Below, piece after piece: positions 27,161 to 35,002 of a DNA stretch of 64,000 bases. Source of the stretch: Pseudodesulfovibrio hydrargyri (GTDB taxonomy: Bacteria > Desulfobacterota > Desulfovibrionia > Desulfovibrionales > Desulfovibrionaceae). The notes beneath the pieces were generated by a model. It ran no database searches and was not told where the DNA came from. It saw only the letters and a program-made list of their open reading frames with translations. The stretch covers positions 55,917 to 119,916 of the forward strand of contig NZ_LKAQ01000005.1 in assembly GCF_001874525.1 (NCBI RefSeq), written 5' to 3'. The position numbers and the translations under genes are program-made. How positions within the stretch are numbered: position 1 is the first letter of the stretch; the number at the start of each line of letters is the position of its first letter.

Positions 27161-27260
27161 AAGGCCGCTTCGCGGCGTTTTCTCGGGGTGGCTTCGCCTC
27201 CGGCGGGCAAGGGCTCGCCCCCTTGCATCCCATGCTGCGCCTGCGGCGCGGTTTGTTTTT
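27161..27260 (+). repeat. Intergenic repeat element, copy 1
   Basis: A gap of 355 bases follows ilvC. It opens with the palindrome GCCGCTTCGCGGCG (27164-27177), followed by GGCTTCGCC and a CAAGGG...CCCTTGCATCCC unit. The same palindrome and a similar tail recur at 36720-36920, and the palindrome again (reverse) at 63923-63935. The element looks like a dispersed intergenic repeat and shows no coding potential. Confidence 0.5.
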
Positions 27261-27340
27261 ATTTTCAGTAGGTTCTTTGCTGTGGGAAGGGCTGTCTTCA
27301 AGGGCTGTGGTCCATACATTTTTGTAGGCCGAAAAATGAG

Positions 27341-27355
27341 TGTGAAATTGTCACA
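27341..27355. promoter_or_regulatory. Inverted repeat TGTGA-N5-TCACA upstream of the UPF0316 gene
   Basis: TGTGAAATTGTCACA. The arms match those of CRP/FNR-superfamily sites, although the N5 spacing is one base shorter than the CRP consensus. It lies about 80 bases upstream of the gene start at 27438. Confidence 0.4.
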
Positions 27356-27375
27356 TTTTTCCCCCTGATTTTCCC

Positions 27376-27391
27376 TTGACCCATGGGTCAA
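27376..27391. promoter_or_regulatory. Perfect 16-base palindrome overlapping a possible -35 box
   Basis: TTGACCCATGGGTCAA is an exact palindrome. Its left part, TTGACC, could be a -35 box for a promoter reading into the gene at 27438, so a bound protein would block RNA polymerase. HcpR sites of Desulfovibrio are of the related form TTGAC-N4-GTCAA, but here the spacing is N6. Confidence 0.5.
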
Positions 27392-27437
27392 AGATGCATA
27401 GTGCTCGCTCTCCAAAATCGAATTCGAGGGTGAGATA

Positions 27438-28010
27438 ATGACTTTGGATGTCCTATTTCTCGGCTTGGCCATATTTCTCCTGGAAGTGATGGCCCTGACC
27501 ATCGGCACCGTGCGGACCATCGTGACCATGCTCGGAGAGTCGCGCGCGGCCTTTCTTCTCGGCTGCCTGGAAATGACCCTGTGGGTCTTCGGCACCTCGG
27601 CGGTCATGACCAAGGTGGGCGACGCGCCCGTGCTCGGCCTGTTCTACGCCGTGGGCTTCGCCACGGGCAACGTGGTCGGCATCCTGGCCGAGAAGAAGCT
27701 GGCCCTGGGCAACGTGGTGGTGCGCATTATCAGCGCCTGGAAGGGCGGCGAGATCGCCGACGCCGTGCGCCGCGCCGGATTCATGATCACCACCGTGGCC
27801 GGAGAGGGCTCCGAGGGCGCGGTCACGGTCCAGTTCGTGGTCTGCAAACGCAAGGACATGAAGCTCGTCCTGGGTGAGGCCCGCCGGGTCGATCCCGACC
27901 TGTTCTACACCTTCGAGACCGCTGGCGGGGCCAGCGAAGTGCCCAGCCCGTCCGAAAGCCGCATGGACAAGGTCCTGCGGCCCATCAGGCGGCTCGTTCC
28001 GCAGATCTGA
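27438..28010 (+). CDS. UPF0316/DUF2179-type membrane protein
   Basis: A 190-residue protein with three N-terminal membrane helices (about 6-80) and a C-terminal cytoplasmic domain starting near GGEIADAVRRAGFMITTVAGEGSEG, which is the DUF2179 fold (a small alpha/beta sensor domain). The TIGTVRTIVTMLGES segment between helices is the family mark. Family members are uncharacterised. The two operator-like palindromes upstream suggest that it is regulated. Confidence 0.78.
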   Translation: MTLDVLFLGLAIFLLEVMALTIGTVRTIVTMLGESRAAFLLGCLEMTLWVFGTSAVMTKVGDAPVLGLFYAVGFATGNVVGILAEKKLALGNVVVRIISAWKGGEIADAVRRAGFMITTVAGEGSEGAVTVQFVVCKRKDMKLVLGEARRVDPDLFYTFETAGGASEVPSPSESRMDKVLRPIRRLVPQI

Positions 28011-28038
28011 TCGTATTTTCCCTGGCGGTTGAAGGGAG

Positions 28039-28818
28039 CTAGCGGGCGTCGGCAGCGTTGCCGTGATGGCGGTGCAGGGCCGCGCCCAACGCGCCCATGT
28101 GGTCGGGATTGTCCGGGACCAGGATGTCCCGGCCGATTTCGCCGCCCACGCTCTTGGCCAGCAGGTCGAGCACGCACGGGTTGTTGGCCACGCCGCCGGT
28201 GAAGACCAGGGGGAAGTTCAGCCCCACCCGTCGGAGCATGTTGGCCGTGCGCTTGACGATGGCCTTGTGCAACCCCAGCGCGATGGCCTCGGGCCTTTCG
28301 CCGCGTGCCATGAGCGAGGTGGCCTCTGTCTCGGCGAAGACCGTGCAGATGGAGCTGATCTCTGGCGGGTTCTCGCCCTTCATGGCGTAGGGCCCGAATT
28401 CCTCCACCGGAATCTGGAAGACTCCGGCCGTATATTCCAGGAACTTGCCCGTCCCGGCCGCGCAGCGGTCGTTCATCTCGAATTTTAGGACTCTTCCGCC
28501 CGCCAGGGACATGGCCTTGGTGTCCTGCCCGCCGATGTCCAGGACCGTGCGCGCCTCGGGAAAGAGGTGCGCCGCGCCCAACGCGTGGGCCTTGATCTCG
28601 GTGATGGTCGAGCACTCGCAGTCCAGGCCAAGCCGCTGGATGAGATTGCGCCCGTAGCCGGTCCCGACCAAGGAGGCGGGGCGCAATCCATCCAGCAGTT
28701 TGAAACACTGGGAAACGGGATCGAAGGTGGTGGGGAGCTTTCTCGCCTCGGCCACCACGCCGTCGATCAGGGTGACCAGCTCAATGGAGCGGGACCCGAT
28801 GTCCAGGCCCGCGATCAC
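28039..28818 (-). CDS. ATP-dependent activator of a 2-hydroxyacyl-CoA dehydratase/double-cubane protein
   Basis: A 259-residue ASKHA-fold ATPase (BadF/HgdC family) that uses ATP to push one low-potential electron into its partner protein. Visible parts are GLDIGSRSIELV (phosphate 1), LDIGGQDTKAM, TGGVANNPCV and PDHMGALGAALH. Cys119 (NDRCAAGTGKF) and Cys158 (ISSICTVFAE) are the two ligands that, one pair per subunit, hold the bridging [4Fe-4S] cluster in this family. It overlaps the dehydratase-like gene by four bases at its start, so the two are made together. It resembles YjiL of E. coli more than the ring-reductase activators. Confidence 0.87.
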   Translation of the reverse strand: MIAGLDIGSRSIELVTLIDGVVAEARKLPTTFDPVSQCFKLLDGLRPASLVGTGYGRNLIQRLGLDCECSTITEIKAHALGAAHLFPEARTVLDIGGQDTKAMSLAGGRVLKFEMNDRCAAGTGKFLEYTAGVFQIPVEEFGPYAMKGENPPEISSICTVFAETEATSLMARGERPEAIALGLHKAIVKRTANMLRRVGLNFPLVFTGGVANNPCVLDLLAKSVGGEIGRDILVPDNPDHMGALGAALHRHHGNAADAR

Positions 28819-30092
28819 GCAAGGGTCTCCACGAACGCCTCGATGCGCGTCTTGAGCTGCTCCACGTCCTCCATGGAGTAGTCGGTCTCGATGGACAGCA
28901 TGGGGATGCCTTCCACCTGCAACGCCTTGTCCACCTTCATGGATTCGTGGGAGTACGGCTGGCAGAAGAGCAGGCTGTAGTGGATCACGCCGTCGGCCTT
29001 GAGGTCCTTGGCCAGGCTGGTGATGTTGTCCAGCCGCTCCTGGTTGGGGGTGAAGCAGGCGCAGTCGATCTTCATGTAGCGGTCGGCTATGGCGTCGATC
29101 ATCGCTTCCAGGGTCTCGCCCGATTCATCCACCAGGTCCCGCGAGTTGCGGGTGCCGATACACGATTCCTCGCCCACGATGACCGCGCCGGAGCTCTCCA
29201 CCACGTAGGGCAGCTTCCAGTTGGGCACGGCCATGGGACAGCCCGAGAGCATCAGCCGGGGGGTGTCGGCCGGGGCCACGCCGTCGCCGGTCTCGATGCG
29301 CGCTTCCAGTTCGTCGCACAGCTCGTTGATCTTGGCCGTGAACCGGACCGGATCGTCGTAGAAGCTGATCTGGTTGACCAACAGGGCGTCACGGCCGGAA
29401 ATGGGGGCCGGGGAGGCGGCCCGCAGGCGGGTCAGCCTTTGCAGGGCCCGGCGTTTGCCGTTGATGACCTTGATTCCTTCCTTGAGCTTTTCGGCAGTGA
29501 TGGTCACGCCGGTCAGCTCCTCAACGGCCTTCATGTAGCGCAGGACTTCGGACTTCCACAGGTCGCGGGCGGCCTCGGACTTGGTCTGGGGGACTTCCAT
29601 GACGTAGGTGGGGGCGATCTCGTTGAACGCCTCGTAGGCCTTCTTCTTGCCGTCGCAGGTGGTCTCGCCCACGATCATGTCCGAGGACTCGATGTACGGG
29701 CAGAGCTTGGCCATCTTGAAGCCGATGAAGGACTTGATCAGGGCGCAGGTGTTGCGCGGCACGAGCTGTTCGGCCAACTCGCTGCCCGCCTCGGCCCCGG
29801 CGCACAGCCCGACGTGAATGGCGTCGGCGGCCAGGGTGATCTCCTCGGGCACGAACACGCAGAAGGTGCCCACGACCTTGCGGCCTTGCGCTTTGGCGTC
29901 CTGCAGCTCCTTGATCCGCAGGCCGTGCACCTCGGATAGGACGAAGTCGAGGTATTCAGCTCCCTTGAGCCGGTTCTCCTGGGACAGGTAGATGTCCCCG
30001 TAAAATTTGCCGAGCACCTCGAGCAGGCCGTCGTGCGCCTCGAGGTCCATATTCAGTTTTTCCCACATTTCGTGATGCGTGCTTTCGGACAT
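28815..30092 (-). CDS. 2-hydroxyacyl-CoA dehydratase D-component-like / double-cubane cluster protein
   Basis: A 425-residue protein of the HgdB/FldB/BadD family. Only one such subunit is encoded, with its own activator, as in the YjiM/YjiL pair and in the double-cubane [8Fe-9S] proteins of Carboxydothermus; true hydroxyacyl-CoA dehydratases need two related subunits. Cysteines are spread through both lobes (78, 97, 116, 131, 146 and 285, 311, 344, 346, 377), enough to ligate a double cubane. The start has MSESTHHEMWEKL. Whether it acts on an acyl-CoA or on a small molecule is unknown. Confidence 0.82.
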   Translation of the reverse strand: MSESTHHEMWEKLNMDLEAHDGLLEVLGKFYGDIYLSQENRLKGAEYLDFVLSEVHGLRIKELQDAKAQGRKVVGTFCVFVPEEITLAADAIHVGLCAGAEAGSELAEQLVPRNTCALIKSFIGFKMAKLCPYIESSDMIVGETTCDGKKKAYEAFNEIAPTYVMEVPQTKSEAARDLWKSEVLRYMKAVEELTGVTITAEKLKEGIKVINGKRRALQRLTRLRAASPAPISGRDALLVNQISFYDDPVRFTAKINELCDELEARIETGDGVAPADTPRLMLSGCPMAVPNWKLPYVVESSGAVIVGEESCIGTRNSRDLVDESGETLEAMIDAIADRYMKIDCACFTPNQERLDNITSLAKDLKADGVIHYSLLFCQPYSHESMKVDKALQVEGIPMLSIETDYSMEDVEQLKTRIEAFVETLA

Positions 30093-30221
30093 TCGGTACT
30101 CCCCGAGGTGGACGTTGTGGACGGTTCAGATATTGATTTTGGCAATGCGAACCAAGTGAGTTTTCTATTTTTAAAACCCGGCTGGCAACAGGAAAATGCA
30201 CTTCTCAACGATTCGACACTT

Positions 30222-30243
30222 TTTTTGTATCCGGATACAAAAA
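30222..30243. promoter_or_regulatory. Perfect 22-base palindrome, candidate operator
   Basis: Core TGTATCCGGATACA extended by A/T on both sides, exact over all 22 positions and centred between 30232 and 30233. It lies 130 bases before the dehydratase-like gene and 359 before the ModE-like gene. Confidence 0.55.
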
Positions 30244-30432
30244 TGAATGCTTCTCTGTAACATACCGTTTTAGTATGGCAAATTTTAAGACCGCAAACAG
30301 GGGGTATTTTTCGGTCTTGTCTTTTCCCCGCTGTTTACCTCTGTATTTGAGTATGTTGCAGGTGTGTTAGTGTCAAAACGTTGTGCAGTTGCGAGTGTGT
30401 TGTGGGTCTCCCGCGAGTCACCTAGGAAATGG

Positions 30433-30452
30433 TTATGTCTATGTGAGCATAA
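30433..30452. promoter_or_regulatory. Inverted repeat TTATG-N10-CATAA, possible operator
   Basis: Arms 30433-30437 and 30448-30452, upstream of the ModE-like gene. Its layout recalls ModE-type operators, so autoregulation is possible, but the sequence match is loose. Confidence 0.3.
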
Positions 30453-30601
30453 TGGCGGTGTGGATGACCCGTGCCGTCTGTGCGTTTGATTTCGCGCAAT
30501 CCGGCGCAGCCCCTTGCGGGGGCTTGTCGGAGGGCGATGTCCGGTTCCGGGGCGGCCCGAGGCCGGATGGGATTCCCGCCACGCTCACGGGGAGGTAGAC
30601 C

Positions 30602-30991
30602 ATGCTGGATGCGAGATCGACCAAGAACGTTTGCGGCAAGAACAATCCCACCATGCGCATGCACCTGTGGTTCGAGACCGAAGGGGGCGTCCTGTTCGGC
30701 CTGGGCCGGTTGCAACTGCTCATGTCCGTGGAGGAACACGGCTCCCTCAAGGCGGCGGCGGAGGCCTTGGGCATGTCCTACCGGGGCGCATGGGGCAAGA
30801 TCAAGACCACCGAGGAGGCCCTTGGCCGCAAGCTCATCGAGCGCGCCTCCAACCGGCGCGCCGGGTACCATCTGACCGCCTTCGGTAAATCCATCGCCCA
30901 GTGCTACGACAAGTGGTATCGGGAAGTTGAGGCCTTCGCGCTCTCCAAAAGCCATGAATTCTTACCTTTTCCGCTCGATCAGTACAAGTGA
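30602..30991 (+). CDS. ModE-like winged-helix regulator without molybdate-binding domain
   Basis: A 129-residue DNA-binding protein consisting of a LysR/ModE-type winged helix-turn-helix: RLQLLMSVEEHGSLKAAAEALGMSYRGAWGKIKTTEEALGRKLIER (abridged), ending GYHLTAFGKSIAQCYDKWY. This matches the N-terminal domain of molybdate regulator ModE, but the protein stops before any TOBE molybdate-binding domain. GGGGAGG precedes the ATG. It sits 148 bases upstream of the Mo/W enzyme gene fdhA on the same strand, which supports a role in controlling it. How such short ModE relatives sense metal is unclear. Confidence 0.82.
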   Translation: MLDARSTKNVCGKNNPTMRMHLWFETEGGVLFGLGRLQLLMSVEEHGSLKAAAEALGMSYRGAWGKIKTTEEALGRKLIERASNRRAGYHLTAFGKSIAQCYDKWYREVEAFALSKSHEFLPFPLDQYK

Positions 30992-31030
30992 GCGCATTCT
31001 TGTGTTTTTCAACGTGCTAATAATAACAAG

Positions 31031-31058
31031 TTGAATTGATTGGACTTAATGTTATCGT
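31031..31058 (+). promoter_or_regulatory. Candidate sigma-70 promoter of fdhA
   Basis: TTGAAT (31031-31036), 16-base spacer, TATCGT (31053-31058). The predicted transcript carries two hairpins (CTGGGC/GCCCGG near 31067-31083 and CGGACC/GGTCCG near 31095-31115) before the ribosome site AAGGAGG at 31126-31132. Confidence 0.45.
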
Positions 31059-31139
31059 GGCGGCGACTGGGCATATCGCCCGGTAAAGCAACGGCCGGAC
31101 CGGAATCATGGTCCGGCGCATAACAAGGAGGCCATAGGT

Positions 31140-34100
31140 ATGAAACTCGACCGCCGAAGCTTCATGAAGCTCGCAGGCTCCGGAGCGGCGTGTCTCACCC
31201 TCGGACAGCTCGGAGTCAGTCTGACCCCGATCAAGGCCTACGCGGCGGAGCTCAAGATCTCCGGCGCCAAGGAGGTCGTGACGGTCTGCCCGTTCTGTTC
31301 GGTGAGCTGCCACATCATCGGGTACGTCAAGGACGGCAAGCTCGTGAACACCGAGGGCGACCCGGACTACCCCGTCAACGAGGGCTCGCTGTGCGCCAAG
31401 GGCGCGGCCATGTTCACCATGACCACCAGCCATCACCGGCTGCAGAAGCCCCTGTATCGCGCTCCCTACAGCGACAAGTGGGAAGAGAAGAGCTGGGACT
31501 GGATGCTCGACCGCATCGCGCGGCGCATCAAGGACACCCGCGACAAGGACATCATCCTCAAGGATGACAAGGGCAAAACCGTTAACCGTCTCGAATCCAT
31601 GTTCCTGCTGGGCACCTCCCACGCGGGCAACGAGGAATGTGCCATCGCCCACCAGGCGATGCGCGGCCTGGGTGTCGTCCACATGGACCACCAGGCGCGT
31701 ATCTGACACAGCGCCACAGTTGCGGCTCTGGGAGAGTCGTTCGGACGCGGTGCGATGACCAACCATTGGATCGACATCAAGAATGCCGATGCAATCCTTA
31801 TCATGGGCAGCAATGCTGCCGAACATCATCCGATTTCGTTCAAGTGGGTGTTGCAGGCCAAGGACAAGGGAGCCACGGTAATGCACGTGGACCCGAAGTT
31901 CTCGCGCACCTCCGCGCGCTCGGATTTCCATGTCCCCCTGCGGTCCGGCACGGACATCGCCTTTCTGGGGGGCATGATCAAGTACATTCTCGACAATGAA
32001 AAGTACTTCAAGGAGTACGTCGCCAACTACACCAACGCGGCCCTGGTCGTGGGTAAGGATTACGGGTTCAAGGACGGTATCTTCACCGGCTACGATCCCA
32101 AGACCCGCTCCTACGACAAGAGCAAATGGGGCTTCGAGATGGACGCGGACGGCGTCCCGGTGCGCGACGTCAGCCTGCAGAACCCCCGTTGCGTGTTCCG
32201 GCTGATGCAGGAACACTATTCCCGTTATGATCTGGACACCGTTTCGGCCACCACCGGCGTGTCCAAGGAGAACCTGCTCAAGGTGTACGAGGCCTTCGCG
32301 GCCACCGGCAGGCCGGACAAGGCCGGAACCGTCATGTACGCTCTGGGCTGGACCCAGCACACCGTGGGCGTGCAGAACATCCGTTCCGCGGCCATCATCC
32401 AGCTGTTGCTGGGCAACATCGGCGTGGCTGGCGGCGGCATCAACGCCCTGCGCGGCGAGCCCAACGTCCAGGGGTCCACGGACCACACCCTGCTGTACCA
32501 CATCATTCCGGGTTATATGGCCATGCCGCACAACGGCTGGCAGACCTACGACGAGTACATCAAGGCCAACACCCCGGTCAGCAACGACCCCATGTCCGCC
32601 AACTGGTGGCAGCACAAGCCCAAGTACTTCGCCAGCCTGCTCAAGGCCTGGTATGGCGATCACGCCACCAAGGAAAACGGCTTCTGCTACGAACTGCTCC
32701 CGAAGATCGAAAAGGGCGAGGACTACTCCTACATGTTCCTCTTCGACCGGATGTACCAAAACAAGATCCGTGGCGGAATCATCATCGGCCTGAACCCGAT
32801 GAACTCCGTGCCCAACACCAACAAGGTCCGCAAGGCCTTGGACAATCTGGAGTGGCTGGTCACGTCCGAGCTGCATCACTCGGAGACCACCGACAACTGG
32901 CACCGTCCGGGCGTTGATCCCAAGACGGTCAAGACCGAGGTCTTCCTCCTGCCTTCGGCCCACCGGCTGGAGAAGGAGGGATCGGTGACCAACTCCGGCC
33001 GCTGGCTGCTGTGGCACTACCAGACCATCAAGCCCGCCTTCGAGGCCCGCTCCTTCGGCGACCTGTTCTGCGGGTTCATGAAGCGCGTCCAGGCCCTGTA
33101 CGGGAAGGAGGGCGGCACACTGCCCGAGGCCGTCACCTGGCTTGACTACCCCGATGCCTACGACCCGGACGACCTCTGCCAGCGCATCAACGGCCGTTTC
33201 ACCGCCGACTCCAAGGTCGGTGACAAACTGTACAAGAAGGGGCAGCAGGTGCCTTCCTTCACCGCGCTCAAGGACGACGGCTCGACCATGAGCCTGAACT
33301 GGCTCTACGCGGGCAGCTACACCGAGGAAGACGGCAACAAGTGCAAGCGCCGGTCCACCAAGCAGACCGAGATGCAGGCCAACATCGGCCTGTTCCCGAA
33401 CTGGTCCTGGTGCTGGCCGGTCAACCGCCGCATCCTCTACAACCGTGCCTCGGTCGACCTCAACGGCAAGCCGTACAATACGGCCAAGGCGGTCATCGAG
33501 TGGAAGGACGGCAAGTGGATCGGCGACGTGCCCGACGGCGGCTGGCCTCCCATGGCCAGCGGCAAGGGCAAATACCCGTTCATCATGTCCAAGCACGGCC
33601 TCGGCCAGATATTCGGCCCCGGTCGGCAGGACGGCCCGTTCTCCGAACACTACGAGCCGGTCGAGACCCCGGTGGATTCGAACAAGTTCTCCAAGCAGCT
33701 TAACAGCCCGGTGTACAAGTTCGTTTCCTCCAACATGGACAAGCTTGCCAAACCCGCTGATCCCAAGTACCCGATCGTGCTGACCACCTACAGCCTGACC
33801 GAGCACTGGTGCGGCGGCGGCGAGACCCGGAACGTCCCGAACCTGCTCGAGGCCGAGCCCCAGCAGTACGTCGAGATGAGCCCGGAACTGGCTCAGGAAA
33901 AGGGCATCAAGAACGGCGACGGCGTGATCATCGAATCCGCCCGCGGCAAGGTCGAGGCCATCGCCATGGTCACGGTCCGCATGCGGCCGCTCAAGGTGCA
34001 CGGACGTATCATCCATGAAATCGGCATGCCGTTCTGCTTCGGCTGGACGACTCCGGGAACGGGCGACGCCACCAACAGGCTGACGCCTTCGGTGGGCGAC

Positions 34101-34181
34101 CCGAACACCACCATTCCCGAGTACAAAGCCTGTTGCGTGAACGTTCGCAAGGCCGACAAGCTCACCGAGCTGGCAACTTAA
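31140..34181 (+). CDS. fdhA: Formate dehydrogenase alpha subunit, selenocysteine-containing, Tat-exported
   Basis: Oxidises formate to CO2 (or the reverse) at a Mo- or W-bis(guanine dinucleotide) centre in the periplasm. One gene of 1014 codons with an in-frame TGA at 31704-31706 read as selenocysteine 189; context HQARI-U-HSATVAALGESFG is the standard Sec site of this enzyme. The frame is the same on both sides (a conventional caller breaks it into 31140-31706 and 31755-34181). A Tat signal (DRRSFMKLAGSGAACLT) starts the protein, and Cys50, 53, 57 and 85 bind the proximal [4Fe-4S] cluster. Cofactor domains follow through residue 1013. It pairs with fdhB. Confidence 0.96.
31704..31750 (+). 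other. UGA selenocysteine codon and likely bacterial SECIS region
   Basis: In bacteria the SECIS hairpin lies within the coding sequence right after the UGA. The 40 bases after 31706 include CCACAG...CTCTGG (about 31715-31732), which can form a short hairpin with a small loop. I could not fold it, so only the position is claimed. SelA/B/C must be encoded elsewhere. Confidence 0.65.
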
Positions 34182-34192
34182 GGAGATGCGCC

Positions 34193-34927
34193 ATGCCTAA
34201 GTCATTCTTGATAGACACCTCCCGCTGCACCGCGTGCCGCGGCTGTCAGATAGCCTGCAAGGAGTGGCATGAACTGCCCGCCAACAAGACGACCCAGTAC
34301 CATTGGGGCAGTCATCAGAATCCGCAGGACCTGAATCCCAACAACTACAAACTCGTTCGCTTCAGCGAACACCTCGAGGACGGCGTGATCCGCTGGAACT
34401 TCTTCCCGGAACAGTGCCGCCACTGCGTTGTCCCCCCGTGCAAGGAGCTGGGCGACGTGTACGTCGAGGAGGCCATCGTCCAGGACGAGAAGACCGGTGC
34501 GGTCCTCTTCACCGAGAAGACCAGGAAGTTCTCGAAGGAAGAGGCCGAGGAGGTCCGTGAGGCTTGCCCGTACAATATCCCGCGGCGCAACGACCAGACC
34601 GGGCTGATGAGCAAGTGCACCATGTGCAACAACCGGGTGCACGCGGGCATGCTGCCCGCCTGCGTCAAGGTTTGCCCCACCGGGACCATGAACTTCGGGG
34701 AGCGCGAGGAGATGCTGGCCCTGGCCGAAAAGCGCCTCGCCGTCCTGAAGGAGAAGTGGCCCAAGGCCATGCTGGCCGATCCCGACGACGTCAACGTCAT
34801 CTATCTGCTTATCGACGAACCCGTGAACTACTTTGATCATGCGGTGGCCGAGGCCAATGTCGGCCCCATGTCGAAGAAGCAGTTCCTCGCCACCCTGGCA
34901 AGACCATTCAAGGCCATGAAGGCATAA
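34193..34927 (+). CDS. fdhB: Formate dehydrogenase beta subunit, four [4Fe-4S] ferredoxin type
   Basis: The electron-transfer subunit of the two-subunit periplasmic formate dehydrogenase, passing electrons from the FdhA cluster to a cytochrome c. It has 244 residues. The Cys pattern begins CTACRGCQIAC (residues 12-22), continues QCRHCVVPPC, then CPYN and CTMCNNRV...CVKVCPTG, enough for four [4Fe-4S] clusters. No signal peptide of its own is seen, consistent with export piggy-back on the Tat-signalled FdhA. It starts 11 bases after fdhA with AAGGAG before the ATG. Confidence 0.94.
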   Translation: MPKSFLIDTSRCTACRGCQIACKEWHELPANKTTQYHWGSHQNPQDLNPNNYKLVRFSEHLEDGVIRWNFFPEQCRHCVVPPCKELGDVYVEEAIVQDEKTGAVLFTEKTRKFSKEEAEEVREACPYNIPRRNDQTGLMSKCTMCNNRVHAGMLPACVKVCPTGTMNFGEREEMLALAEKRLAVLKEKWPKAMLADPDDVNVIYLLIDEPVNYFDHAVAEANVGPMSKKQFLATLARPFKAMKA

Positions 34928-34948
34928 CCTGAAACTGTCTCCGCAAGC

Positions 34949-34978
34949 GGCCGGAGCGCCTGAAAGGGCGCTCCGGCC
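34949..34978 (+). other. Perfect 12-pair hairpin after fdhB
   Basis: GGCCGGAGCGCC (34949-34960) and GGCGCTCCGGCC (34967-34978) with a six-base loop and no T-run. It is probably an mRNA-stabilising element or partial terminator, lowering fdhE/fdhD relative to fdhAB. Confidence 0.6.
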
Positions 34979-35002
34979 CGAAGCGGGGAAGCGGAGAACT
35001 CC

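Larger units (their letters stand above)
30093..30601. other. Long divergent intergenic region (509 bases)
   Basis: It separates the minus-strand dehydratase-like gene from the plus-strand ModE-like regulator. I find no gene here. It holds a perfect palindrome (30222-30243), an inverted repeat CATAC-N7-GTATG (30261-30277), a TTATG-N10-CATAA repeat (30433-30452) and a hairpin AGCCCC/GGGGCT (30508-30524). The part up to about 30370 is AT-rich, fitting promoters in both directions. Confidence 0.6.

Noticed and set aside
27376..27391. Canonical HcpR site
   Set aside because: Half-sites fit but the spacing is N6 rather than N4, so it is listed only as a palindrome.
30992..31139. Moco riboswitch directly before fdhA
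   Set aside because: Two simple hairpins are present but not the conserved aptamer sequence; needs a covariance search.
31140..31706. Truncated fdhA pseudogene ending at TGA
   Set aside because: The frame continues in phase after the TGA with the conserved Sec context, so it is recoding, not a pseudogene.
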